A stretch of 64,000 bases of DNA, from the NCBI GenBank assembly GCA_027078745.1, contig JALWWO010000022.1:35124-99123 (forward strand). The letters are read 5' to 3'. The stretch is from Chromatiaceae bacterium (GTDB taxonomy: Bacteria > Pseudomonadota > Gammaproteobacteria > Chromatiales > Chromatiaceae). The notes beneath the pieces were generated by a model. It ran no database searches. It worked only from the letters and a program-made list of their open reading frames with translations, and was not told the origin of the DNA. This document shows positions 7,846 to 16,034 of this stretch, one piece after another. The first letter of the stretch is position 1; every line of letters begins with the position of its first letter. Both the position numbers and the translations under genes were made by a program.

Positions 7846-8020
7846 GCAATTTACCTGTTGCGGTGGATAGGCGCGCTAAGTAATTGCCAATTCGATTGAT
7901 AACCGTAACAATCCATTGATGGGCCCTTTCCAAGATATCCAATAATCCGGTCAATAGCTGCTCAAAGAATTCCTGGAGTCCCTTTGCTGCGTCTTCCAAT
8001 CGTTGTATGAATTCATCCAT
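7802..8020 (-). CDS. Small protein of unknown function, amphipathic helices
   Basis: A 72-residue reading starting MDEFIQRLEDAAKGLQEFFE, predicted to be two or three amphipathic helices, with a final segment that runs into the kinase relic sequence. I do not recognise a family. The C-terminal 15 or so codons overlap the kinase-derived DNA in a different frame, so the present stop is probably accidental. It may be a truncated gene or a chance reading. Confidence 0.3.
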   Translation of the reverse strand: MDEFIQRLEDAAKGLQEFFEQLLTGLLDILERAHQWIVTVINRIGNYLARLSTATGKLLVAIFKRGCDLTRI

Positions 8021-8099
8021 ATTGATGGCCTTAAACTAACCGGTTATTGAAGGAACGCCAGCGACTGGGGCAGTCCGAGCTAAGCGCCCTGTTCTGCAA

Positions 8100-8312
8100 T
8101 TATGCAATTTTCGTAAATTTATGCGTTTGTTCTTCTATAGACTTGACAAGCGCTTGCATCGAATCCACTTCCTTTTCCTCGAAATAGGCTTCACCGCATT
8201 GCGTACATATCCACGCTGGGATCTCATCAATACTCCCATGAATACCTTTTCTATCCATATGAAAAGGCACAATGCCAGGCTTCCTTTCTGCTTGGCAGTA
8301 CATGCATTTCAT
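8100..8312 (-). CDS. YgiT-type zinc-finger protein (antitoxin-like)
   Basis: The 70-residue protein has two CxxC pairs, MKCMYCQAE and WICTQCGEAYF, in the arrangement of the YgiT/MqsA N-terminal zinc-binding domain, ending in a helical dimerisation tail (VDSMQALVKSIEEQTHKF). It lacks the HTH domain of full MqsA. Such proteins are commonly encoded right after DUF4258 genes and are thought to act as antitoxins. The ATG overlaps the stop of the DUF4258 gene by 4 bp (ATGA). AT-rich compared with its chromosomal neighbours. Confidence 0.8.
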   Translation of the reverse strand: MKCMYCQAERKPGIVPFHMDRKGIHGSIDEIPAWICTQCGEAYFEEKEVDSMQALVKSIEEQTHKFTKIA

Positions 8313-8632
8313 CTTTTTCTCCGCGACTCAAAATCATCAGTCCATTGGTCAAGATCTGGAACATAGGTAGTGATGACTGCTAAATATCCTTCCTTTGGCG
8401 AGCATACAACATATAATGCGCTTACATCCTCACCATACCCAAGCATAAGGCAGCTATGCCCTCTCCTATCTTCAGGAGAGTCTTCAATAATTTTCCCTTC
8501 AAATAGAACCTTTCGCACATCAGCCGCACTTATCCTGCAGTCGGGGCGCATCATCTATCTGGCTGCATGAGGCAAGAAAAGTAGTTTTTCCGTTGCCTCC
8601 TCTCTCACTAATTTTATAACTGTTGGTTGCAT
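8309..8632 (-). pseudogene. DUF4258 toxin-like protein interrupted by an amber codon
   Basis: The recognisable DUF4258 body is ISAADVRKVLFEGKIIED, then SPEDRRGHSCLMLGYG and ITTYVPDLDQW. Read upstream in the same frame the sequence extends to an ATG at 8632 and encodes the expected N-terminal helix and His motif (TEKLLFLPHAAR), but a TAG at 8557-8555 lies between HAAR and MMRPD. Family members usually have Gln there (HAxxQM), so a single C-to-T change of CAG would explain it. Translation could restart at the ATG at 8554 to give an 81-residue protein lacking the first helix and the conserved His. Downstream overlaps the zinc-finger partner. Confidence 0.7.
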
Positions 8633-8745
8633 TTACCCGGCTCCATTTTCTAGCCGAACAGCAGGTTGGTCTGAATCCTCGCGCAGGACCTTAAACCGAT
8701 TCCACCTAAGGGAGGAGTGTAGTGCAAGGAATTAGGGGTTTCCAA

Positions 8746-9408
8746 TCAATGGGCCTCTCGGCCCAATCGCGCATCCAGTTGGGCGAGGCGTTCCGGCGTG
8801 CCGATATCCCACCAATCGCCGGAATACCGTTCGGCGCTCACTTGATCCCGCCGCATGGCCTGCCGCAGCAGCGCCCCAAGAGGAAAGGGATCGGGCCGGC
8901 AGCCGCAGAAGAGATCGGGATGATAGATCCCCAGCCCACTGAAGGTATAGCCGGGTCTGGGGCGAGCAAGCCCCGCTTCCAAGGAAAAATCTCCCGCCGG
9001 ATGATGGGGCGGATTGTTTACCAAAACCAGATGGGCGAGGGAGCCCACCGGCAGCCGAAGGCGGTGCAGGGGGTAATCCATCCAGATATCCCCGTTGGTC
9101 ACTAGAAAAGGCCCGGGGCCGAGCATGGGTAGGGCCTGCACGATGCCCCCGCCGGTCTCCAAGGGGGGATCTTCCGGGGAATAGCGAATGCGCACCCCCC
9201 AGCGGCTTCCATCCCCCAATCGGGTTTCGATCTGGTGCCCCAGATAGGCATGGTTGATGACCAGTTCCCGAAAGCCCGCCTGTTGCAACCGCTCGATCTG
9301 GTGGACGATCAGGGGTTTGCCTCCCGCTTCCAGCAGGGGCTTCGGCGTGCGATCCGTCAGGGGGCGCATCCGCTCGCCCCGTCCGGCTGCCAGGATCATG
9401 GCTTTCAT
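8746..9408 (-). CDS. murU: Nucleotidyltransferase, MurU-like (MurNAc-1-phosphate uridylyltransferase)
   Basis: The 220-residue protein has the sugar-phosphate nucleotidyltransferase signature [20 protein letters not shown] at its N-terminus, followed by [26 protein letters not shown] and [10 protein letters not shown]. Size and sequence fit MurU, which makes UDP-MurNAc from MurNAc-1-P in the peptidoglycan recycling shortcut of Pseudomonas-like bacteria. The ATG at 9408 overlaps the dusA stop by 4 bp (ATGA), and longer readings upstream lack homology. The usual neighbour, the kinase amgK, is not adjacent, so the sugar substrate is an inference. Confidence 0.75.
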   Translation of the reverse strand: MKAMILAAGRGERMRPLTDRTPKPLLEAGGKPLIVHQIERLQQAGFRELVINHAYLGHQIETRLGDGSRWGVRIRYSPEDPPLETGGGIVQALPMLGPGPFLVTNGDIWMDYPLHRLRLPVGSLAHLVLVNNPPHHPAGDFSLEAGLARPRPGYTFSGLGIYHPDLFCGCRPDPFPLGALLRQAMRRDQVSAERYSGDWWDIGTPERLAQLDARLGREAH

Positions 9409-10370
9409 GGCAGAGCCTCGAAGAGCAATTCCACCCCAGCCCCGGGCCGCTGGGCACCTTCCGTCAGATGCCGCCGCCACCGGCGGGCGCCAGGCTGCCC
9501 GTTGAACAGGCCCAGCAGATGGCGGGTCATGGCTTGCAGGGGCACGCCGTCGGCCAGTTCTTCCTGAGCGAACTGGGCGAATTCGGCGATGACCTGGGCG
9601 CGGGTGGGGATGGGATGGGGATCGCCGAAAAACCGCCGATCCGCTTCCGCCAGGATCCAAGGATTTCGATAGGCTGCCCGTCCGATCATCACGCCCTCAA
9701 AGGGTTTGCCCAAGGCTTCCGCCTGATCCAGATCCTGAATGCCCCCGTTGAGGACTATGGGCAGCTCAGGGAAATCCCCCTTGAGCCGCCGCACCAAGTC
9801 ATAGCGCAGGGGCGGGATCTCTCGGTTCTCCTTGGGGCTCAGGCCCTGCAACCAAGCCTTGCGGGCGTGGACGATGAGCAGATCGCAGCCCGCATCCGCC
9901 AGAATCCGAGTGAGCTGATACAGGTCTTCATAGCGATCTCGGTGATCGATCCCGATGCGGGTCTTCACCGTTACAGGAATGTCTACTTCCGCCTTCATGG
10001 CGGCGATGCAATCCGCCACCCGTTCGGGTTCCGCCATGAGACAGGCACCGAATCGACCGGATTGCACCCGATTCGAGGGGCAGCCCAGATTGAGGTTGAT
10101 CTCGTCATAGCCCCAGTCCGCGCCCAGACGAGCGCATCGGGCCAACTCTTCGGGATCACTGCCCCCCAGTTGCAAAGCGATGGGATGTTCTTTGGGATCA
10201 AAGCGCAGAAACCGCGCCGGATCGCCGTGCAGCAGGGCGCCGGTGGTCACCATCTCCGTATAGAGGCGCACATGACGGCTGATGAGCCGCAAAAAGAACC
10301 GGCAGTGCCGATCCGTCCATTCCAGCATGGGCGCGATGGACAGGGGACTAGGGCAGATTGAGCGGTTCAT
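9405..10370 (-). CDS. dusA: tRNA-dihydrouridine(20/20a) synthase DusA
   Basis: This FMN enzyme reduces uridine in the tRNA D-loop. It begins [20 protein letters not shown] (DusA-type MMDWTDRH-like motif) and has the catalytic cysteine in [19 protein letters not shown], the phosphate-binding LNGGI and the DusA signature [16 protein letters not shown]. The chosen ATG at 10370 gives 321 residues, normal for DusA. It overlaps the 3' end of the upstream SYLF gene by 23 bp and is coupled to murU downstream. Confidence 0.93.
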   Translation of the reverse strand: MNRSICPSPLSIAPMLEWTDRHCRFFLRLISRHVRLYTEMVTTGALLHGDPARFLRFDPKEHPIALQLGGSDPEELARCARLGADWGYDEINLNLGCPSNRVQSGRFGACLMAEPERVADCIAAMKAEVDIPVTVKTRIGIDHRDRYEDLYQLTRILADAGCDLLIVHARKAWLQGLSPKENREIPPLRYDLVRRLKGDFPELPIVLNGGIQDLDQAEALGKPFEGVMIGRAAYRNPWILAEADRRFFGDPHPIPTRAQVIAEFAQFAQEELADGVPLQAMTRHLLGLFNGQPGARRWRRHLTEGAQRPGAGVELLFEALP

Positions 10371-11064
10371 CTCGCCAATATTTCGTGCCCGTGAGCTGGG
10401 CTGCCACCTTCCAACCGGAATCAGTGAGCACGAAGATCGCCTTGCCCGCCCGGTCGAAGGGCAAGCGGAGTTGCTCCTTCTCATCCCCCATCAGGACTCC
10501 CGCTTCCGCGCCGCCGGTCAGGCCCCGATCCAAGAATTGCTGCAAGGCAGCTTCCGTAGCGAAGAGGATCACAATCTGGCGTTGAAAGCCACCTAAGCCG
10601 AAGCTCAGTCCCAAGCCCCCCGTGGCCATTTTCATATAGATGCGTTCTTCCGTCTTGCGATTCACCAGCACCCCCCGCCCGTAACCAGCGGTGAGGTAGA
10701 AGCTCGCTTCCAGGGCGTCGAATACCCCATAGCCCAAGCTCTGCTCGAACAGGGCTTGGGCTTCGGGCTTTTCTTGAAACAACGCTTTCAGGGTCCTTTC
10801 GACGATGCGGTCCAATCGGGCGCGGATTTCCTCTGGGGTGCCTTCATCGCTCAGGGTTTCTTGGGCCGCGTCCAGCTGTTCCTGAACGGAGGCGCTCGCC
10901 TGGTCGATGGCTTCGCCCGTGCGGTCCGCCAGCTCGCCCAAGGTCTGGGTGAGGCTAGAGGCACCCGACTGGATGCGCTCCACCCATCCTTGGGCGGTGC
11001 TGATCAGGGGGAAGCCTAGCAAGCCCCATAGGAGGCATTTTCTCAAGGAGGTAGGTATTAACAT
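10348..11064 (-). CDS. SYLF/Ysc84-domain exported protein
   Basis: The 238-residue protein starts with a signal peptide (MLIPTSLRKCLLWGLLGFPL, cleavage near TAQG), followed by a helical region rich in Ala/Gln/Glu, and then the SYLF (Ysc84) domain: SLGYGVFDALEASFYLTAGY, GVLVNRKT and a glycine-rich GGLGLSFGLGG. SYLF domains bind phosphoinositides or other acidic lipids in eukaryotes; bacterial members are periplasmic or outer-membrane associated with unclear role. The start at 11064 gives the signal peptide and overlaps argA by 7 bp. Confidence 0.8.
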   Translation of the reverse strand: MLIPTSLRKCLLWGLLGFPLISTAQGWVERIQSGASSLTQTLGELADRTGEAIDQASASVQEQLDAAQETLSDEGTPEEIRARLDRIVERTLKALFQEKPEAQALFEQSLGYGVFDALEASFYLTAGYGRGVLVNRKTEERIYMKMATGGLGLSFGLGGFQRQIVILFATEAALQQFLDRGLTGGAEAGVLMGDEKEQLRLPFDRAGKAIFVLTDSGWKVAAQLTGTKYWRDEPLNLP

Positions 11065-12377
11065 GCTTTGATGAAGACCTTCGCATTGCGCTGGAAATTG
11101 TAGAGGGATCGCTTTTCCATGGGCAGATCCTCTAAGCGCGCCGCTCGGAATCCCCGCTCCAGGAACCAATGGGCCGTTTGGGTGGTGAGCACGAAGAGCG
11201 CGGTGAGCCCCTGTTGCCGAGCGACCTGAAGCAAGTGTGCTAGCAGCCGATCGCCCCGCCCCTGCCCGCGGTATTCGGGATGTACCGCGAGACAGGCCAG
11301 TTCTCCCATGCGATCTTGCGGATAGGGGTAGAGGGCAGCGCAGGCGATGATGAGCCCATCCCGTTCCAAGAGAAAGAAGCGCTGGATCTCCATTTCCAAC
11401 CGCTCTCGGGAGCGTCGCACCAGAATACCGCTGGCTTCTAAGGGCGCGATGAGTTCCAGAATACCGCCCACATCCTCGATCTGCGCTTGGCGCAGGGTTT
11501 CAAAAGGGGTTGCCGCGATCAAGGTGCCGATGCCCTCTCGGGTGAAGAGTTCCCGCAGCAACGCGCCGTCCTGATGGCTGCTGATGAGGTGGACGCGATC
11601 CACCCCTTCATCGCAGGCCGCAGCCCCTTCTTTCAACGCCTGATGCAGATCCTCAGGCAATTCCGGAGCGGCTTCGAGCCGGTGGGGGACTTCTCGGCTG
11701 AGCAGATGGGAAACCAGCTGGCCCTTCTCCAGGAACCCGGGTTCTTCCAATAGAAAGATCAGCTTGTCCGCCCGCAGGGCGATGGCCACTGTGCGGGCGA
11801 CTTCCGCTGCGCTCAGGTTAAACACTTCGCCGGTAGGGGAATAGCCCAGGGGGGAAATCAGCACGATGGCGCCCGCATCTAATCGTTGCCGAATGGCGGA
11901 ATGATCGATGCGCCGCACGGTTCCCGTGTGCTGATAATCGATGCCCTCCAGCACCCCCAAGGGTTTCGCGATCACAAAGTTGCCGGAAGCCAGGGGGATG
12001 CGAACGCCTGCCATGGGGGAGGGCGCCAAACCTTGGGAGAATTTGGCTTCGATCTCCACCCGCAAGACCCCGATCGCTTCCTTAACGCACGCCAAGGCAA
12101 CTGCATCGGTGATGCGCAGGCCCTTTGCATAGCGGAAATCCCGCTGGCGGCGGGCCAATCGAGCTTCGATCTGGGGGCGCGCTCCGTGAACGAGCACCAG
12201 ACGGATGCCCAGGCCGTGGAGCATGGCGAGATCGTGGACCAGATCGCCGAAGCAATCCTCCTCGATCACCTCGCCGCCAAAGCTGATGACGAAGGTGCGG
12301 CCTCGATGGGCATGCACATAGGGTGTGGCATGGCGCAACCAGCGGACGAATCCGTCTCTCCGCCCGAGATCTTCCAT
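11058..12377 (-). CDS. argA: Amino-acid N-acetyltransferase (N-acetylglutamate synthase)
   Basis: The first arginine-biosynthesis enzyme, converting glutamate and acetyl-CoA to N-acetylglutamate. The 439-residue protein has the two-domain ArgA form: an amino-acid-kinase-like domain (VISFGGEVIEED, LVLVHGARPQIEARL, VLISPLGYSPTGEVFNL) for arginine feedback, and a C-terminal GNAT domain with LACLAVHPEYRGQGRGDRLL. Length matches the E. coli enzyme (443). It begins immediately after the pilR stop, inside the long minus-strand run. Confidence 0.95.
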   Translation of the reverse strand: MEDLGRRDGFVRWLRHATPYVHAHRGRTFVISFGGEVIEEDCFGDLVHDLAMLHGLGIRLVLVHGARPQIEARLARRQRDFRYAKGLRITDAVALACVKEAIGVLRVEIEAKFSQGLAPSPMAGVRIPLASGNFVIAKPLGVLEGIDYQHTGTVRRIDHSAIRQRLDAGAIVLISPLGYSPTGEVFNLSAAEVARTVAIALRADKLIFLLEEPGFLEKGQLVSHLLSREVPHRLEAAPELPEDLHQALKEGAAACDEGVDRVHLISSHQDGALLRELFTREGIGTLIAATPFETLRQAQIEDVGGILELIAPLEASGILVRRSRERLEMEIQRFFLLERDGLIIACAALYPYPQDRMGELACLAVHPEYRGQGRGDRLLAHLLQVARQQGLTALFVLTTQTAHWFLERGFRAARLEDLPMEKRSLYNFQRNAKVFIKAC

Positions 12378-13733
12378 CTATTCGATGCCGAGCTTGTTCA
12401 GACGATACCGCAGGGAACGGAGGGTCATGCCCAGCTTTTTGGCGGCGGCCGTCCGATTCCAATGGGTTTCTTCCAAGGCCCGCAAGATCGCCTGCTTTTC
12501 CACTTCCCCCAGATAGTCTTCCAAAGGCTGGGTTTCCTTGGGCGGGGCTAGGGCGGTGGCCTGTGGCTTTGAGGCCAGCGCGGATGGAGATAGGAAGAGA
12601 TCCGGCGCATCGATCACATCGGTTTCCGCCAGGGCCAAAGCTCGTTCCAGAATGTTTTCCAGCTCCCGCACATTGCCCGGAAAGGCATATTCCTGCAGGG
12701 CTTTTTGGGCGGCTTTCGTGAGCTGGGGCGGTTTGGGCAGCCCGTTTTCCCGGGCGATGCGGGCCAAAAACACTTCTGCAAGCAGGGGAATATCTTCGGG
12801 GCGTTCCCGCAGGGGGGGAATGCGCAGGTCGATCACATTGATCCGGTAGAACAGATCCTGGCGGAAGCTGCCCTTCTCCACGGCGGCCGCGAGATCCTGA
12901 TGGGTAGCGCTGATGATGCGCACATCCACGGGGATTTCCCGATGCCCCCCCACGGGTCGCACCCGCTTTTCCTGGATCACCCGCAGGAGCTTGACTTGAG
13001 CTTGTAGGGGGAGATCGGCGATTTCGTCTAAAAACAGGGTGCCCCCATCGGCCGCTTGAAACAGGCCCTGCTTGTCGCTGACGGCACCGGTGAAACTGCC
13101 CTTCTTATGGCCGAACAGCTCGCTTTCCACCAATTCTTGGGGAATGGCGCCGCAGTTGACCGGCACGAAGGGACGCGCCGCCCGCGGGCTCTGCTGATGA
13201 ATGAGCCGCGCAGCGAGTTCCTTGCCTGTACCGCTCTCCCCGTGGATATAGATGGGCGCCTGGCTGCGGGCGAGCTTGGCGATGAGCCGTCGCAACTCTC
13301 GGATAGCTTTGGAATTTCCTAGAAGCTGGAGGGTGTTGTCCGCTTTGGCTTTCCCCGAATCTTTGCGGTCCAGGCGAAGGGCAGATTCCACCAGCCGCCG
13401 CAGCACATTCAGATCCACCGGTTTAGACACGAAATCAAAGGCTCCCGCTTTCATGGCCTCCACTGCGGAATCCATATTGCCGTGGGCGGTGATCATGGCC
13501 ACCGGCAGTTGGGGAAATTCGCGGGCGATGCGCCGTACCAGCTCGATGCCGTTGCCGTCGGGCAAACGCATGTCCGTCAGGCACAGATCAAAGGCTTGCC
13601 GATCCAACAGACGGTTTGCAGTGGCTAAATCCATGGCAGTGGTGCACCGAATCCCCATACGGGTTAGGGTGATCTTCAGGAGTTCCAAGAGGTCGCGTTC
13701 ATCATCCACGACCAATGCATGGGCCTTGCTCAT
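12378..13733 (-). CDS. pilR: Sigma-54-dependent response regulator PilR
   Basis: This is an NtrC-class regulator of 451 residues: receiver domain with phosphoacceptor Asp in CLTDMRLPDGNG, AAA+ domain with Walker A GESGTGKE, the sigma-54 contact loop GSFTGA (variant of GAFTGA), Walker B GGTLFLDEIADL, and a C-terminal Fis-type HTH (NRTAAAKKLGMTLRSLRYRL). The RSLRYRLNKLGI ending and the adjacent PilS-type kinase identify it as PilR, activator of type IV pilin transcription. No pilin genes lie in this window. Confidence 0.9.
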   Translation of the reverse strand: MSKAHALVVDDERDLLELLKITLTRMGIRCTTAMDLATANRLLDRQAFDLCLTDMRLPDGNGIELVRRIAREFPQLPVAMITAHGNMDSAVEAMKAGAFDFVSKPVDLNVLRRLVESALRLDRKDSGKAKADNTLQLLGNSKAIRELRRLIAKLARSQAPIYIHGESGTGKELAARLIHQQSPRAARPFVPVNCGAIPQELVESELFGHKKGSFTGAVSDKQGLFQAADGGTLFLDEIADLPLQAQVKLLRVIQEKRVRPVGGHREIPVDVRIISATHQDLAAAVEKGSFRQDLFYRINVIDLRIPPLRERPEDIPLLAEVFLARIARENGLPKPPQLTKAAQKALQEYAFPGNVRELENILERALALAETDVIDAPDLFLSPSALASKPQATALAPPKETQPLEDYLGEVEKQAILRALEETHWNRTAAAKKLGMTLRSLRYRLNKLGIE

Positions 13734-13791
13734 GGTGTTTCAATGGTTGGGGAGAATAGCTGAAAAGTCTACTCGTCTGGACCAGGAAGGG

Positions 13792-13815
13792 AAAAGCCCC
13801 TGCAAAGGGGGTTTT
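13792..13815 (-). terminator. Hairpin between pilS and pilR (possible attenuator)
   Basis: On the minus strand AAAACCCC and GGGGCTTTT form a short stem around a 7-base loop, immediately after the pilS stop and about 60 bp before the pilR start. It is nearly symmetrical, so it could act in either direction. The T tract is interrupted, so it is at best a weak terminator that would lower pilR relative to pilS. Confidence 0.3.
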
Positions 13816-15403
13816 ACAGGGTGGGGAGCACGAGTTGAAAGCAATTCCCCTGGGGTTCCAAGGGCAGATAGCTAAGCCGGATGCCGTTTGCCTCGCTCAG
13901 TTCCAGGGCGATATAGAGCCCCAAGCCCGTGCCGGTCACACTAGTGGTAAAGAAAGGATTGAAGATTTCCTTGGCGATGGCTGGCTCGATCTGGGGGCCC
14001 GTGTCCCGCACCTGAAGGAGAACGGACTGTTGATCCTGGGCGAGCGCGGCCCGCAGATGCAGCTGGGCTGTATCCCCGCCATGTTGCACCACATTGTCGC
14101 AGAGATTGAACAGGATCTGCCGCAGATGGCGAGGATCCACTGCGACTTCCGGCAAGTTCTCCTCGATGCTGAGCTTCCACCGTTCTCGGGGTAGATTATC
14201 CAATTCTAAAAATTCTTCGGCGAACTCTTGCAGCCAGGTTTGCAAGGCGATTCGCTGGATCTCCGGCTGATTGCGCTGGGACAGCTGCAGTACGCTCTCG
14301 ATGATCTCATCGATGCGCTTGGTGTTGCGCACGATGATCTGGAGCAACTGTTGTTCCTCCAATTCCAGGACGGGTGATTCCAAGAGCAACTGACCCGCAT
14401 GGGTGATGGCGCTCAGGGGATTGCGGATATTGTGGGCGATGCTGGCAGTAAGCCTGCCCAGGGAAGCCAACTTGATCTGCTGGGCTTCCTGAATCAGGGC
14501 TTGCTTATCCCGCAGGAACACCACCAGGGCGCAGGTGGGGCAGTCTCCGATGGGCAGAAAGGAGGGCTCGATCTCCCGATTTTGAATTTCCACGGTGTTC
14601 GGGGAGGTAGGTTCTCCAACGCGCAGATGGCGTTCGATCCAATCCCACAGGGCGGGGCTGAGGGTGCGCAGGTGGGGATGGTGCTTCGTGTCCGAGGGGA
14701 TGCCGAGCAACTGGGCGGCCGCCCGATTCAACATTTGGATGTGGCGGCGTTCATCCAGCACGAGAATCCCTGTGTTGATCTGCTGGATGATGAATTCGTT
14801 GAGCTTGGAGAGGTCAGCGATGTTCACCAGCCGGCGGGCGGCCAAATGCTCCGTCTCCTGAATGCGGCGATAGAGCACATGGGCCAGCAGGGCCACGGTG
14901 AAATAGGTCAGGCCCAACAAGCCCGTGCGGGTATAGCTGCCTGAAGCCTGGGACAGAGATAAGGTGGTATAAGTCTGTTCCGCCAGCACCGAAAGGGTGG
15001 CGATGGCGGCGAAGAGCAGGGATTGGCGACCCTCCAACAGCAGGGCACCGGCGGCCACCACGATGGCGAGAATGAGGCTATACCCGCTTTCCACCCCCCC
15101 GTTTCCGTGCATGAGCAGGGTGAAAGTCAAGATGTCGATGAACACACTGGTCTGCACCAGCCAGGTTTTGCCGAGCTTCCGAAGCCGCGTCAGCAATAGG
15201 CTGAGCAGGACCAGGAGCAAATAGGTAAACGAGATGGCAACGCTGAGGGACTTATCTGCGTTGACGAGCCAGTCGTTCGCAAAGGGGGAGAGATAGGCAA
15301 ACACTAGCCCCGCCGCCAAGCAGAGCCGGTAAAAGGCGAACCATTCCAGCACTGCCCAACGGGGATATTTTTCTTGGGTTTGGGATGCAGCCGGATCTTC
15401 CAC
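13814..15403 (-). CDS. pilS: Sensor histidine kinase PilS
   Basis: A 529-residue sensor kinase with about six N-terminal transmembrane helices (residues 25-185), a PAS domain (NTGILVLDERRHIQMLNRAA), an H-box ASIAHNIRNPLSAITHAGQL and the ATP-binding N, G1 and G2 boxes (LFNLCDNVVQHG, VRDTGPQIEP, TGTGLGLYIALEL). This matches PilS, which senses pilin in the inner membrane and controls PilR. It starts 1 bp after the stop of the FixJ-family regulator, so all three signalling genes are probably co-transcribed. Confidence 0.9.
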   Translation of the reverse strand: MEDPAASQTQEKYPRWAVLEWFAFYRLCLAAGLVFAYLSPFANDWLVNADKSLSVAISFTYLLLVLLSLLLTRLRKLGKTWLVQTSVFIDILTFTLLMHGNGGVESGYSLILAIVVAAGALLLEGRQSLLFAAIATLSVLAEQTYTTLSLSQASGSYTRTGLLGLTYFTVALLAHVLYRRIQETEHLAARRLVNIADLSKLNEFIIQQINTGILVLDERRHIQMLNRAAAQLLGIPSDTKHHPHLRTLSPALWDWIERHLRVGEPTSPNTVEIQNREIEPSFLPIGDCPTCALVVFLRDKQALIQEAQQIKLASLGRLTASIAHNIRNPLSAITHAGQLLLESPVLELEEQQLLQIIVRNTKRIDEIIESVLQLSQRNQPEIQRIALQTWLQEFAEEFLELDNLPRERWKLSIEENLPEVAVDPRHLRQILFNLCDNVVQHGGDTAQLHLRAALAQDQQSVLLQVRDTGPQIEPAIAKEIFNPFFTTSVTGTGLGLYIALELSEANGIRLSYLPLEPQGNCFQLVLPTL

Positions 15404-15404
15404 G

Positions 15405-16034
15405 TCAGCGGCGGCAAGTGGGTTGTTGGGTCGTCAGATACATGCGCACCAGTTCCGCCAGAGAATGCGCGTTCATCTTGTCCATGACTTTGGCCCGATG
15501 CGCTTCCACTGTCTTCACGCTGACCCCCAGGGCGCTGGCGATCTCCTTGTTGGCTCGTCCTGCCACCACCTGTTCCATGACTTCATGTTCCCTTGGGGTC
15601 AGGGTTGCCAGGCGCGCTTGGATCTCCGCCCGCTGAATGCGCTGCACCCGATCCCGCGCTTGCAGATCCAAGGCTTGCTGAATGCTGCGCAACAGATCCT
15701 CATCGTTGAAGGGTTTTTCGATGAAATCGAAGGCGCCCGCCCGCATGGCTTCCACCGCCATGGGCACGTCCCCGTGCCCCGTGATCAGGATGATCGGCAG
15801 CCCCACTTCATCCCGAGCCAGATGGGCTTGCAGTTCTAAACCGCTCATGCCGGGCATCCGCACGTCCAACAGCAGACAACCCATGCGAACCTGCCAGGGA
15901 TCTACCTGGGCGAGAAAATCCTCTGCCGATGCAAAAGTCTGCACCGGCAAACCGGCGGATTCCATGAGCCAAGCCAAGGAATGGCGCATGGCAGCATCGT
16001 CATCCACCACGAAGATCATCGCTTCATTGTTCAT
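15405..16034 (-). CDS. FixJ/NarL-type two-component response regulator
   Basis: A 209-residue regulator with an N-terminal receiver (acidic DDD at 11-13, phosphoacceptor Asp57 in LLLDVRMPGMSG, Lys in FIEKPF) and a C-terminal LuxR-type HTH (LTPREHEVMEQVVAGRANKE, VSVKTVEAHRAKVMDKM). This is the FixJ/TtrR layout. No cognate kinase gene of FixL type is adjacent; the nearest kinase is PilS directly downstream, so cross-phosphorylation or a distant partner is possible. Overlaps the ubiA stop by 4 bp. Confidence 0.85.
   Translation of the reverse strand: MNNEAMIFVVDDDAAMRHSLAWLMESAGLPVQTFASAEDFLAQVDPWQVRMGCLLLDVRMPGMSGLELQAHLARDEVGLPIILITGHGDVPMAVEAMRAGAFDFIEKPFNDEDLLRSIQQALDLQARDRVQRIQRAEIQARLATLTPREHEVMEQVVAGRANKEIASALGVSVKTVEAHRAKVMDKMNAHSLAELVRMYLTTQQPTCRR

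Noticed and set aside
8555..8557. TAG in the DUF4258 gene as a recoded (pyrrolysine or readthrough) codon
   Set aside because: No stem-loop or pyrrolysine machinery seen and family members have Gln there; a CAG-to-TAG mutation is simpler.
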